A DNA stretch of 33,872 nt from contig FLMG01002176.1 of assembly GCA_900088475.1 (NCBI GenBank), positions 1 to 33,872 on the forward strand. The letters are read 5' to 3'. Below are positions 9,842-22,388 of the stretch, piece by piece; position 1 is the stretch's first letter; each line of letters opens with the position of its first letter. Source of the DNA: Hyphochytrium catenoides (Eukaryota; Sar; Hyphochytriomycetes; Hyphochytriales; Hyphochytriaceae). The notes beneath the pieces were generated by a model. That model saw only the letters and a list, made by a program, of their open reading frames with translations. It made no database searches and had not been told where the DNA came from. A program made the position numbers and the translations under genes.

Positions 9842-11289
9842 TCACAAGCGTATTCTGCCTATCGTTTCCTGGCCTTTTCCAGGTTGAACCGCAATCTCCA
9901 AAATCTTGGCAGCCACCGCGTCTGGTGGATAGAGCTCTCCTGCCTTGTGCATCTCGATGAAGCGGTTGTACGCGGAGAAGTGGGAGCTAGAGTTCTGTCT
10001 GATGGCCTCTGTAGTGGCATCATAGAAAGAAGAGTTAGATCCCTCGGGCGGATTGTAACAAATTGGGGAACGTTGCAAAGTATAGTGTTGAAAATGGTGT
10101 GTCAGAGATAAGAGCATCATCATTGGACTTACCTTGCATCTCTGTATCTACGACTCCTGGGGCTATCGAATACACTCTTGTCCTCGTATCACCGGCTTGC
10201 TTGATTTCTGCTTCCAGCACCTGAGGAAGCATTCGTTTAGCACCGCATATACTGCTTTGGGATATAGCACAGACGGCGTGACGTAAGGAGCTTACAAGGT
10301 CTATAATAGAAAATAAGCAACACAAAGTAATTCGATGGGCGTCAGGAGATTGAGACGAGAGGAAAGGGCATTGAAAGCTGACGCTTCCCTAATTTTTTTA
10401 CCCTGATCATCATCTCAGTGGACGCCTTTGTCGAGCAATACAGTCCCCATGTATCATATGGAGAAGTGGCGGCACCTGAAGAGATGTTGATAATTACTCT
10501 CTCCACAGCTGCCATTTGATTGGCGGCCTTTAGCTTGGCCGAGCTTCCTCCATACAGATTGAGGAAGTTATTGACCAGGATTTGAGGGGAAAGAGCGTTG
10601 ACCAAAATATTGTTCTTGAGCTCCTCATTAGCTAGGTCTCCGTACGGTTCCATGGGATCGAGGACGCCGGCGTTAAGAATGAGAACAACCCGCTTCGTAT
10701 CATGAGGCAACTCCTTCTATAGAAAAGAAAGCAAGCGTCACAATAGTCTCTTCCAACAATCCTCCCGCCCATAATATCCGACAGGTGTGACTGAGCGTAA
10801 GGTGGTAAGGAAAAGAGAGAGCACTCTCTTGTAGGTAGCAGTGCAATCTTTCAGAATGACTAAGGTACTGACCTCAAAGGGAAAGCGCTCCACATCTGCA
10901 ATGTTAGCTAGATCTACTTTATGATCGATATAGGTGGAAGATCGTTCCTCAGGGAGACCGCGCCTAATGCGTAAAGACATTAGTCTATGAGACAGTATCC
11001 GCGATGCGAATGTCGTTGCTATGTATCGGTACCTGGAGATACCATGAACCTTAAGCGCACCACTCTGCACTGCGAGATGCGTCAAGTGCTTTCCTATCCC
11101 ACGCGAGGCGCCAGTAATGAAAAAGACAGAGTCTGCGCAGGAGGCAAGGCGCGCAGAAGCCATGATGTCGCTTCTAGTCCTTCCTCGTGGGACTAGTGCC
11201 GATACAACGCAAATGCTGTGTAGGGCCAGCGTTGAGCAAACAACAACAAGGAGGAGGTGAAATGACGAGGGTGGTGATGAGAGAAGCAT
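9842..11289 (-). CDS. Short-chain dehydrogenase, sepiapterin/benzil reductase type
   Basis: NAD(P)H-dependent SDR built from five exons: 11289-11033, 10963-10873, 10716-10402, 10220-10133 and 10008-9842 (stop TGA). All junctions close in phase with GT-AG borders. It shows the cofactor motif TGASRGIG, the structural NAG (LNAGVLDP), the catalytic Ser in INISSGAA, YxxxK in YCSTKAS, and the following segment SIAPGVVDTEMQ. The last two resemble sepiapterin reductase and the yeast benzil reductase Irc24 rather than fatty-acid-type SDRs. The substrate cannot be read from sequence. Starting at the upstream ATG (11289) gives 305 aa with a hydrophobic leader of about 30 residues that ends VVSALVPRG. 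Starting at the inner ATG (11163) gives 263 aa, the usual length for the family. The leader looks like a secretory or bipartite organelle-targeting presequence. The neighbour at 12062 is transcribed divergently. Confidence 0.88.
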
Positions 11290-12061
11290 CAGCGAAAAGA
11301 CTTAAAGTAGCGCCTGCAGATGGACTTTGCATCCGGAGGAGTTATTGAGATTTTGGACGTCTTCTGAGATCCCTGACGGAGCCTTTCAGATATGCATCAA
11401 AAGCTCCCGCAGATGTCCTGACCCTGATGGACTGATGGATTAATTCCTCAAGAATCAGTAAATTCAGTAATCCATCACGTGATCTACGCTGTTAACTGCG
11501 GATCATGACCGTTAGCGGCGGGTAGGTATTTGCATAACCACCTCCGTCCTCCCTCCTCTTTCCTTCAGAAACAGCACCTCAGAACCCTATCACGCCTCAA
11601 TCATTGACTATTTGAAATATGCTCTGCGAATCTCGGCGATCGCCACCTGAAAAAGCTATCAAATCCGGGATTATCGCGTTGCAACCTTTTCGTGTTGCAA
11701 CCTTTCTGAAGATTCTTCACCACTTCTGTCTCCTCTGTCAGAACCTCAGAATGATTGCGCATCATCAACCTCCCGGCCAAAGCGCTAGGAACTGCATAAA
11801 CAGCATCAACGTCTCCATGCCCAAACATCACTTAGCATCATCTCTTTGTCAGCCTCAAAGATCCCTTTTCGAGCGATCTACTCTACAATCTGCTGCCTAC
11901 GCTAGCGCAGTGCTTTGCTGTGGCTTCCCTATGCCTTCTCCCAAGCCTTAATCTGCGACTTGCTGCTTTCTCTTTCTCCCCCTAGTCAGCCGACTGTGGC
12001 TAGAAGGGAGATAGTTCTGAGGAAGCGAAAGGGACGAGCTCTACATCTCGGGTGAAGCACA
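11290..12061. promoter_or_regulatory. Divergent promoter region, SDR / Cys-rich protein
   Basis: These 772 bp lie between the divergent start codons and should contain both promoters. A 10-bp inverted repeat (TGATGGATTA at 11433-11442, TAATCCATCA at 11468-11477, loop 25 bp) runs into a palindromic ATCACGTGAT at 11474-11483. The latter has the CACGTG core bound by bHLH and some bZIP factors in many eukaryotes. Further right, two copies of GTTGCAACCTTT lie at 11678-11689 and 11694-11705. Short open frames on both strands at 11601-11951 match nothing I recognise. No TATA box stands out. Confidence 0.4.
11678..11705. repeat. Direct repeat GTTGCAACCTTT x2, 16-bp period
   Basis: Two identical 12-mers are spaced 16 bp start to start. 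Each contains the self-complementary 8-mer GTTGCAAC. This spacing of palindromic cores is the kind of pattern seen in paired transcription-factor sites, but no factor can be named from the sequence. Confidence 0.6.
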
Positions 12062-13006
12062 ATGAAAGCTCTTCGGAGGTCTATTGGCTCTCTCCTCTTT
12101 CTAGTCGTAGTCTTTTTGCAACAACACCACGCTGCAGCTGATTGCTCTGCCTGTGACCCAAAGAACGGCGGCCACTGCGAGAGTGCTTGGCGGGGCCAGC
12201 CGGGCCAGTTCTGTGGCCATTGGCGAGACTGGGGCCAGACATTGCCCTGTTGCTGCCCCCTAAATGCAGAATGTGCGGTCACGACCAATCACTGTGGGTA
12301 AGGCAATTTTGCGCTCAAGCCCCTTACTTCACCCCTGCTGATCTGCCAACCGCAAGGGCTATTCCTCTACATGACAGTCAAATCTTCTTAACGTGTTCCG
12401 TCTTCACTTCTTGCTGAAGAGTATGCGAACAAGAGCTCCTTTCTCTATTTCTTCCACTCACTGCTTCTAAACATCGTCAAATTTTATAGCTGCAGAAGAA
12501 TAAGCTATGTGCACAAGCCAGGAAGGCAAATACATAGGCATGAGGAGGGGTCCCTGTTCTCCTCTCCTCTCTTTTGGGTTTTCCTCCTCCTGGCGCTCAG
12601 TTGTTGCTGTTGCGGGGGGAGGTTGTGCTCTCGAGAGACAGGCGAGCCAGTCTACCGACCTGTGACCCAATATTATGCCACGGGGACCTCTCCTCCTTTA
12701 GCTACCTCGTCATCAGCCTATCAGTATGGAGAAGCCCCTACCGGCTATCCCATACAACCCTCTGCTCCTCTTTATTCTCCGGGAGGAGGAGGATCAGGAA
12801 GAGGATACACAGGGGGAGAGGTACTAGGCGCAGGTGCTGCAGGCCTGGCCACTGGTGCTCTCTTGGGGAGCCTGTTTTCAAGCAACAGAGGAGAGAGACA
12901 AAGGGAAGATGAGGAGTCATACTACTTTGAGGGTGATGCCACAGGAGGTGGTGGAGCTGTTGGTGGTGATGGAGTGGTGGTCGAAGAGTTTGAAGGAGAC
13001 TTCTAG
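12062..13006 (+). CDS. Cys-rich single-pass membrane protein, unknown family
   Basis: Two exons (12062-12297 and 12490-13006; donor GTAAGG, phase 2) encode about 250 aa. The start ATG opens a signal peptide (hydrophobic LLFLVVVFLQQ, likely cleaved after HHAAA). A compact extracellular domain of about 55 residues with 10 or more Cys follows: CSACDPKNGGHC, then GQFCGHW, then LPCCCPLNAEC and NHCGC. A transmembrane helix (LFWVFLLLALSCCCC) ends in a Cys cluster typical of palmitoylation. The cytoplasmic tail is rich in Tyr, Pro and Gly, has a hydrophobic Gly/Ala stretch (LGAGAAGLATGALLGSLF) and ends in acidic residues. I do not recognise the family. A type I surface receptor, adhesion or wall-associated protein is possible. 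The genomic frame stops one codon after the donor, which supports real splicing. Confidence 0.75.
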
Positions 13007-13241
13007 GTGTCCCACCTCCTGGGTCCTGGACTCAGCTCCACAGCTTTGTGGAAAGTAGGAGGCACTCCTCTTTTAATTTATAGGGATGACAGATAGTGGA
13101 AGGCTTACTTATTAGCAGGTGACGATAAAAGTTCAGACTGTATGGAGATAAGAACGGGGGAAAGGGTGCATCTAGCGTATGCGTCGATATAGCCTATATC
13201 TCCCTTTTGCGGATGCACAGTTCATCGTGAATGATGAAGTT
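13007..13241. other. Convergent 3' intergenic region
   Basis: These 235 bp lie between the stop of the Cys-rich protein gene and the stop of the minus-strand ABCA gene. I see only 3' untranslated sequence of both genes. Confidence 0.6.
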
Positions 13242-16200
13242 TCAGTTAGCCATGCCTCTGACTCTCCCTGTCTCTTCTTCCTGCTGCGCTGCAAATTGGT
13301 TGAACACTTGCTCGAGGGAGACCTGGCTCACAGAGTATTCAGGCATATCAACCGTCTGCTTCATGCGCTGTAAAGGATATTGGAGGCCATGTTAGACTTC
13401 TGTCGAGACGACGTTGCAAGTTCAGAAAGGTTCGAATAAAGCAGCTTACTATCAAGATCCAAAAACTACATCTAGCAAGGAGTGAAGGTCATGCCAGAAA
13501 AGGTCGGCGAAGTAGCAGGAGCTGAAGCATATACGGCACGTTACGCGGTGTCAGAGATGTAGCGAAGAGCACTGGCAAGAGCGGTGACAGTGCTACACTT
13601 GGAGTGGAAATGAACAGAAAATGCCATACTGACCTCTAGAGCCTCAAAAATCTCTGAAAGTCTCTGTTCTCCTTTGTCTACTCTCCATCTGCTCTTCAAA
13701 TCATGGCGTTCAAGAAGTTTTACCCCCGTAAAGTTCCGCTCCAGGAGGTTCCTTAGTGTCTCGAAGTGCTCCTGAAGCAGCCACCAGTTTGCGAATAGAG
13801 AACAGGAGACTTTGCCATCCTTATTGAGTGCAGTCTCAATCTGCCAGCCCTCTTCATGCAGTCGCTTCTCTCTTTCAGTGTTGTCAAGAGAGGCACATAC
13901 AGCCGATATGTCGTCCTTCTTTAGATCTTCTTTACCGATTTTCTTCATCAACCCCTCTAGCTCCTCCTTGGGTGGATCTCTGCCCTTAATCTCAAGCATT
14001 AGACCTTGGCCGAACCGATCCTTCAAGTGTTGGATGCTTCCAAGACAGCGGAGACGCCCACCGACCATAATGCCCACAGAGTTGCAAAGCGCCTCACATC
14101 TAGGTGAGAGAGAGAGAAAACATTGGATGCTATGGTCAGACTACATCAGAGACCAGACTTTGGAAATCAGGCCTTGGAAGAGGTAAAGAAAGTAACCGTG
14201 ACATCGCAGAGAGACATTCAAAGCTGGTTACAGTACACTTACTCCTCCATTGAGTGTGTCGTGAGGATGACTGTGCTCTCCCGATCAACCGTGGACACTC
14301 TAGCGATAACGCTCCACATAAACCTTCTAGCGACAGGATCCATGCCTGTCGAGGGCTCATCCAAGAAGAGAACAGGGGGTGAGCCGATGAGAGCGATGCC
14401 CACCGAGAGCTTTCTCTTGTTGCCTCCTGAGAGAGTGTGCGCGAGCTTATGCTCAAAGTCTACAAGGTCCATGGCCTGCATCGTCTCCGCCACGACCATG
14501 GGGATCTGGCCTGAAGGAACGCCTCTGATCGCTGCGAAGAGCTCTAGGTGCTCTCGGACGCTGAGAAGGTCGAGCAGCGCATCAAACTGTGGGCAATACC
14601 CTACAAGGCGGCGCACCAGTATTTGCTCTGAGACAATGGAGCGGCCATCAATGAAGCCGCGACCTTGAGAGGGAATCTCATCGCCAGTCATGATCTTCAT
14701 GGTAGTAGACTATACAGAGAGCGAGAAGGAAGGTCAATACAGGCTTTTTATTCAGACAGGCCATGCGGGAAGATCAGCCAGTAAAGGAAGTTCATAAACC
14801 ACCTTCAAGTAGGAGCAGACGCTAGACTTCTGAAGACAGAAAGAAGGAAGAAGAGATCAAGAGAGATAGACGACAGAGGGCTGACGGCAAGAAGGCGTAT
14901 CGAAGTAAGCTCAGCAAGAGGCTGAGTATATCAGCTTAACGTAGACCTCTTGTGCCGCAATAGGAATAGGCAGCCTGACAGTTAAGGGCGAAGGATTAAC
15001 CTTAGCATACCTTGCCCGCCCCATTGATTCCTAAGAACCCGAAGCACGCGCCTGCAGGCAGACCGAACCAGAGATCCTTCACAGCAACCTTGCCTGTCCT
15101 ATACACCTTTCTTATGCCCTCGACACGGAGGAGATCTCCCGCCGCTTTCCCGTCCTGAATCCGCTTCTTCTCTTTCAAGACGTCCTCATCCTCCTCGAAG
15201 GGCTTGTCTTGTACCACTGGATCCCGAAGGAAGGGGATCCATGCGCGAGCTGACTCTTGGCATAAGATATAGTCGATAAGAATAGTGAGAAGGAGGTACA
15301 CCCAAGGCGTGACAGCCATATAAGTAATCCCAGCACCGGCCAGCTCCCAGTCGAAGGCGCTCCTGGTATTCCCAGCGTTGGAAAGGGCAGATCTTAGGTT
15401 CCCAACCACCATGTTGATGAGACCCTAAAGAGGATGTAGTCAGTGCGTGAAGAAAGAAGCTTTTGAGGGTGTTGGAGAAAAGGCAGAACTGAACGAGACG
15501 CAAGGGGAGATACCGGGATCATTTGCGGCGTGGGAAAGGGAGAGAGGTTAAGGACTATGAGATGGTCCTCATTCAGCGAGGGAATCAATCTATGGAGGAA
15601 GGAGTAAGATGAGGCTATTCTAACGCCCATCCCGCCGGTCTATGTTGGGTTTATCTCTTTCTGTTCTCTACAGGTGTAGTCCTCTTAACTCACCTCGCCC
15701 AACGCATATGTCGGTAGTAGCCTTAGGAAGTGTTTGAGCGAGGCACTGATGTCCTTCACACTGGCTATGTTGTCCATGACCGAAGTCGCGATAATGCCTC
15801 CGAGGCCCGTGATGAACGCAATAAAGAGCGCCACGTATTGCGCTACCGTATGCGTCGAGAAGAGGAAAGAGAATAGGAAAGTGATGGGCACTATGGAGAG
15901 CCCAAAGGTAAAAAAAAGCAGAGCAGTGGCGCCGAAAGGGTCGGACGCGCACTGGGAATTGCAAGTGCAGAATGGATGGAGAAAAAATGGGGAGTGAAGG
16001 TTAGAACGGGCGTGGGGATGAGCTTAGAATAAGAGATTAGGTGTAAAAGAGAAGGAAGACCGCTAAGCGTTGAAGGACAAAAGGTGCTGAGAAGCAGAGT
16101 CGGCTGTACAGCCAAAGATGGAGAAGGGCTGGGCAGTCGTTGCATCTCGCCCCAGGGGGAGGCAGGAGAAATAGGAGACCAAAGCAATTCACACTTCATC

Positions 16201-19200
16201 ATTACCTGTCCTGTGCAGTTGATCCCTGTGAACGCACTTATCTTGAACGCTTGGAGGAGAACCAAAGCGGCAATGAAGGTTACGAGGTAAACAGTGAAGT
16301 CCCATAAGAAGTTGGCAATCCAGTAAGCGGACAGAGAAGCGCCGCTGACCATCTGCAGATGCTTGGAGTTATGCGTGTTCTCCTTCTCCTTCACAACCAG
16401 CGTGATAATGTTGGCAGGGATGAAAGAAATCGCGATAAGAATGAAGGTAGAAGCAGTGAAGGCTAAGACCGTGGTAAAGACAGCCGATGTTTGCTGGGTA
16501 AGCGGGAGAGGATGTGAAGAGACAGAGATAGATGCATCTTTATCCCCTGTGGTCCAGCTGTATAAAGCGCTATGCAGAAGGTTATGGAAGAGGGGCGCTC
16601 CAAGCAGTGCTGAAGAGTTGACTCCAATAGTGGCTGAGATAGAATTGTTTGCCTCATCTAGGTGGAACACATAGGTACCGTACTGGGACAGAGAAAGAGA
16701 CGATGCGGCCTCAAAAGAGGCGTTCGACGCCTGCAAGGCCATTGCCTGATCCCCTGAAAGGGCAGAAAGATTGTAGGAAAGATCGAAGTACGAGACAGCC
16801 TGCGAGTTTGGAGGTGGAGTGAGAGTGAGCGCTTTAAAAGACACTCCTGCGCTGGATGGGAAGCTGTCACGAAGTGGGGAGCACATGCCGTTGTCTTTGT
16901 CCTCTCTGCCATGGCATATGTACGACATACGCAGCTCCACTTGCTCCGCTGGTCGACTTCTACCACGCATTGCGAAGAGAGAGGAGTCCAGCACTACCCT
17001 TGGTCCTGGCTTTCCTCTATTTGAGGAGATCAGGATGAGAAAGCCGAGTAGAAGCATAAGAAGAGGCATCAGAGTGCTGCAGCAGAGACTCTGGCTGTCT
17101 CTCTTAGCATAGCGAAGTCTTTTGAGAAAGAGAGCGCGAAGATGAGTGAGGAAAAGAGAGCGGGTGCCGACGTCTTTGACACGGAATGTGGACTTCTTCA
17201 TGGGTTCCATAGAAGGGAATGACGAGGTAGGAGACGATCCTGAAGCCGGTACTTTGTCTGGTTTCTGTGTGTTTTCATGAGTTTTCTCTGACACCTTAAT
17301 GAAGACTTCCTCCATCGTCGTCTGCAGGTGATTCGTCGGTCAGAAACAGATCTCAACAATATCTGTAAGTTGGCACACCGTAAGACTAGAGCGCTAACAG
17401 GTAGCAGACCGGGGAACAAGCGAAGGAGGAGGAATAGGTGAAGGAGGACAGAGGGCCTTACCACACTGATGCCATAAGATAGCAGGCCTAGCTCTGCCGA
17501 TCTATTGTCAAACTCCTTAAACATGGCTGGGAAGTTGCTGTTGGCATCCAAAGGAAGCTGGAAAGCGACCTCAGAACCAACCTCGCTGAGCTTCCTGGCG
17601 CTAGGAATGTGTTGACTGATAAGCGTCTGAAGAGCTGACGCGGCGCTCGCGGTTGCTTCCCTTCCCCCTGCTTCTCTCTTCACTACGGTGAGGTTATAGC
17701 CCACACCAAAGCGATGCTTGAGAAAGAGCGAGGATCCGCAACACTTGAGCTCTCCTCCAGACATAATAGCAATCCGGTCACCTAGAAGATCGGCCTCATC
17801 CTATGAATGGAGGAGCCGAAGTGTCAGAATGCCTAACTATCAGACTAGCGTAAAGATAAAAAGAAGCAAAAACTGCCATAACATTTCGCTGGACAAGCTA
17901 GAGGAAGATGCAAAGGAGAGTCAGCGGCAGATCGGAGTAGAGAAGGCTCGCTAGGTCTACCATGAAATGGGTGGTTAATATAATGACTCTGCCCTCGCGG
18001 TTGTTCTTAATCACATCCCAGGTGCTGCGTCGTGAATAAGGATCCATGCCGCTGGAGTGCGAAAGAGAAGAAAGAGAGGCAGAAAGGCAGCCGGTGTCAG
18101 GAGAAGAGGGAGTTCAGAAATAAGAAACAGTATTAGAAGCTGGAACTACGGAGCTGTCGTAGAGGTTGACAGAAGCCAAATGATCCGACTCCTCTCTCGT
18201 GGGAACGGACATGAGATCCTTTAGGCAGACATCGAGGCGAACGCCCGTACAAAAGGCATGGCGAAAGAAGCAGAGGGCTCACCTGGTCGGTTCATCGAGA
18301 AAGACGAGCTTGCTATCGCCAATGAGCGCAATGGCGAGAGACAGCTTTCTTTTCATTCCTCCTGACAGCTGCGAGGACTTCACCGTTCGCTTCTCAGTCA
18401 AACCTACCTCCGCAATCTAAGGTTGAGAAGAGAGAGAGGAGGCTTATGGTTAGCAGGAGGGAGCCAACAGGATGATAAGGCGAAGAAAGGCGGACTTCTA
18501 TGCAGGACCTGCAAGTCTTGGAGACATTTGCCGGCTTACAGGTCAAGTTAGAGGCATTTGTTGGCTTACCTTCTTCGTGCACTCGTCCATTAGCTCTTGG
18601 CCTTTGAGTCCTTTAATACTGCCGAAGAGTCTCAAATGCTCGATGACCGTGAGATCTTCATAAAGCACATCGTGCTGGGGGCAAACGCCCATGGACTTCC
18701 GGATAGTCAGAAGATTCTCAGAGAGAGAGAGGCCACGGAAGTATGCATCGCCCTTTGTGGGGTCCAAGAGACCGCAAAGGATGGAGATTGTAGTTGTCTT
18801 TCCTGAGAAAGGATGCCCGTAAACAGTGCGAAGGCAAGGCATGATAGTAAGCAGAGACCACAGAGCAGAAGACAAGAACGTAAGAAAAAGAAGAGCCGCG
18901 ACATGACTTGTATGATTTGTGCTTTCTACGAAGAAGAGAGAGCAAGCCGCGACAAGTGCATGAAGGAAGCCAAGAGTAAGTCTCACCTGCGCCATTGTGC
19001 CCCAGAAGACAGGTGATCTGGTTCTCATATAGGTTGAGATCTAAGTTCTTCAGCGCTACCTTAGGCCCCACTGGTGTCTTGAAGACTTTCTGCAGTCCCA
19101 CCACTCGCAGTGCTCTCCCGTCAAGCTCCTGTGCCTCCAACTCCTTAGAGACAGGCTCGAAGTCCTTCCCGGCTTGTTTTGATTCTTTGGGAGCCACAGA

Positions 19201-22200
19201 AGGCTTCTTACGCTGCGTCTTGAGGCCCCAGTACCGTGGAGAGAAGCAGAAGCACCACCCTTGACGGACACCCCACTCCTTTGGAAGTGTCTGCCCGAAG
19301 AAGAAGAACAAAACGTTAGAGCTGTTACCAGGCAAAGGTAGACAGCCCTCTCTCGCCTGCTTCTAGCTCGATCTCTTCCCACAAAATCTCTCAACCCCAC
19401 CCTGTGCATGGCTTTGATTCCTTCTTCTCTCGTTCCTCTCAGCCTTTCATGTAGGGTGCACGGGACGTTACCTGGTCAAAGTATGCTCCCAAAAGCGTAT
19501 AAAAGACAAAGTCAAAGACCATCAGACCAATAACGGCGCCAAAGGAGAAGTTGTTCACCACTGCAGAAGCCGTTAGAGGCGTCTCAGTGGTGGCGAAGGC
19601 GGAGAGCACGGAGATGCCCTGGGCTAACGCCACAGGAGGAAGAATAGAGGTGAGAGCCTTGGATCCGGGGCTGCTCGTGGGATCAGAAGAGGCGTTGTAG
19701 ACCATGTACGAAAGGAAGAAGAGAACCACTCCTGCAGAGGAGAAGAGACGATCGTAAGGAGATAACCACTAACTGCTCTTAAGGAGATTGAAAGTTTGGC
19801 GTTCAAAATGAAGTAGTTGCTGCTTTCAGAGGCAGTGACTATGATGTGAAGACAGGACGAGGAACATGGATATACCACAAACAGAGTAAGAGAATGCTTA
19901 TGTCTGATTGTGTGTGCGAGAGAGAGAGACAGAAGAGAGACAGAGAGTAAGAGAGACGAAGGTAGGGAAGCAAAAGGAAGCAAGGAACCGATAACTATGG
20001 AAGCAGCCTCACGAAGCCAACGCCAGTGCTAGGAGTAATGCTCAACGCACCTACAACGGCCCCGGTTTTGGCCTTGGAGAACATTGTGCTCAGAAAGAAG
20101 CAAAATGCAATGACATCCAAACCGAAGAAGAAGTAAAGGCAAAAGAGGCCGCCAAAGCTTGCTGATGGGAAGACATTCACCAGCGAGACGCCTGCCATCA
20201 TCAGAGAGGAGATGAGGAACAGGACAGCGTAGGTGATGTACCAGCTGACAATGATCCCGGAGTCACTGACACCCATAATCTTTGTCAGCTCTCGGAACTT
20301 GAGCTCCTTTTCACGGATGAAGGCCACAAGAATCCTGGAGACGCTATACAGATAGGCCAGGACAAAGGCAAGGGGAAAGACAGTCGCAGCCAGTGTATAG
20401 AACTGAGAGCTGCGGTAGCTCGCCGTCGGAAAGTTATAGAAGCTGTTGGACGCCGGTAACTGCTGATAAGGAAGAGAAAACGCCTCAATCGCCGCGTTAT
20501 CAATGAGGGAAAAGGGATCAACGTTTGTCCCTAGCCTTTTCAGCAGGAGGAACAAGGGCTTGAGGTAGGAGCGCATGATAGGATCCGTCAGGAGCTTATC
20601 GGTAACGAATGCACGTTTATCTTGGATGGTGGTTGTCTAAGGATACAGAGCGCAGAGGCAAACAAACAAAACTTACTTTTTGATATGGAGACGAAGCTCA
20701 ATAGGGCGACGAGAAGGTAAAGGACACAAGGCAGCGAAAGGTAAGCGACAGGATTCATGAGTCAGAAAGTGGACACTCAGCTTTAAATGCAAGGGAAGTA
20801 GGCTAACGAGTAGTCTTTCTATCACTTACCGCCTTAGCATTAGAACATGTCACTTTCCTCGCCTGAAGATCCTCAGTCTTAGGGTTACAGAGGATAAACT
20901 TGTTCACCATCGTCTGCAGGGTGACATGCCCGCCGGCCACCGCTTGCAACATCGGGTAGGAGTTCACTCCCTTCGTCACCTTGTCCACCGCAGCCTTCAA
21001 AGTATCGAAAGCTCCTCCAAAGATCGGAGAGGTAGGTAGCTCCCTGCTGAATCTTGTAGAGTTTAGGCGAACGCCGTACTCCCACTTCCCCACCTTCCCA
21101 ACCGTAGGGGCCGAGTAAAACTCTATCGCGGCAAAGATGCGAGGGCTCTCTGGGCCGCTTCCATAGCTCGGGCTAGCAATATACTCATCTAGGCTCTGGG
21201 TGGAGGGGAAGTGTATGAAGAACTGTTTGACTCCACTGACCGTGAAGTTTAAGGCGGGGATGGCAATGTTAGGGTGCCAGAGGCTGACTGTCTGGTTGAA
21301 ATAATCGAAGAAGTCTTTGTTGGAAGCCACCACGGCAATGAGACTGGGTGGCAGCGGACAGCCAGTCGGAGGTGGATTGATCTATCATAGGCATAGCGAT
21401 CAATGTGTTAGACTCTGCAATGGAGTAAGCGTGACGGACTTCGGTTTTAAGAAGAGGATGCCAAGAGACGGAGTAAAGGTAAGAAGAGGAAGCCGAAGAA
21501 AGGGAGAGACTTTATAGGTGAGAAAAGGAGAGAGAGAGAGAGAGAGGGAAAGAGAGAAAGAGTACAGCACAGGAGTGGGAGGAGAGTTAACCGCCGCACC
21601 TCCCCAGTAAGAAAGCCTGCACAAAGTTTCTTATGCTCTTCAGAGACGTTGAATAGTGGGACGCGAGAGAGAGCGAAAAGGAACCCCGACATGGATGGTT
21701 CTCTCTCATAGTACTTTCCCACATCATAAAAGGTATCAGGCAAGAAGGCAGGGAAGACTCCCCGTACATTGTAAGGTGCTGTCAGGGAAGAGAGTGGAAA
21801 GAAGGAAGACGCGGTCAGCGAGAGACAGAGAGGGGAGGGAGCGAGACAGAGAGAGGGGAAAGAGAAAGAAAAAGAGAGGGAGAAAGGAGAGAGAGAAAAG
21901 AGAGAGAGAGAGAAGAGTTGCGGAGGGAGGGTGCACAACAAAAGCAAGAGAAGGAGATCGGCGGTTGATGGGCTAGAGTTCAGTACTCGGCCCAGATAGA
22001 GCTTCCGCAACAGATATTGCGCAGCAAACTTGACGATCAGAGCTAAAAGCTGCTTTGTGGTTCTTAGACGAAGGCTCCTACCGTCCAAGGAATATCTAGA
22101 ACCCTGAGTACAGTCATCAGCAGGGATTTCTGGTGGACAACTGGGCGTGTCTGAGGACCATCCAGCTGGCACGTCGACTGTGGCGAGCTCAGACTAGCAA

Positions 22201-22388
22201 CGTTTATGGTGAGTCAGACTGAACGACATCCTCAAGACGAGACGCGTGTGCGGGCCTACCTTGAGATAGGAGAAGAGCAATATAAAAAGAAGCGGCAGCA
22301 CTAGCTCGACAATCAACCCGAAAGGATGACGGACTTTCAGTAGGGCATTCTTCCAGCAAAGCGTCGCAATATGTCGCCCGCTTTTCAT
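13242..22388 (-). CDS. Full-length ABCA-family ABC transporter
   Basis: Seventeen exons, phases all consistent: 22388-22260, 22193-22082, 21778-21600, 21381-20830, 20636-20051, 19731-19472, 19290-18987, 18802-18570, 18416-18283, 18051-17961, 17800-17462, 17321-16206, 15951-15694, 15424-15011, 14709-14243, 14099-13634, 13367-13242 (TGA). The product is about 1921 aa with two TMD-NBD halves. The N-terminus has WKN and [15 protein letters not shown], the ABCA hallmark of a first helix followed by a large extracellular loop. NBD1 has Walker A GHNGAGKTT (703-711), LSGGM (802), Walker B LVFLDEP (822-828) and His858. NBD2 has GINGAGKST (1563-1571), LSGGN (1662), [10 protein letters not shown] (1682-1691) and TTHSMEECEALC. 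Family members usually move lipids across membranes; the substrate here is unknown. All ATPase motifs are intact, so both sites look active. Both Walker A motifs are split by an intron. ATG 22388 is the first in-frame Met before the WKN motif. Confidence 0.95.
21780..21920 (-). repeat. Long polypurine/polypyrimidine tract in ABCA intron 2
   Basis: On the plus strand this stretch is almost entirely A and G, with GA, GGGA and GAAA runs. On the sense (minus) strand it is a pyrimidine tract running up to the acceptor at 21779. It is the longest such tract in the window and could form triplex DNA. It also strengthens the splice acceptor. Confidence 0.8.

Noticed and set aside
13371-13450. GGTTCGAAT motif resembling a tRNA T-loop
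   Set aside because: No matching acceptor stem, anticodon arm or D-arm can be folded around it, and it lies inside an ABCA intron.
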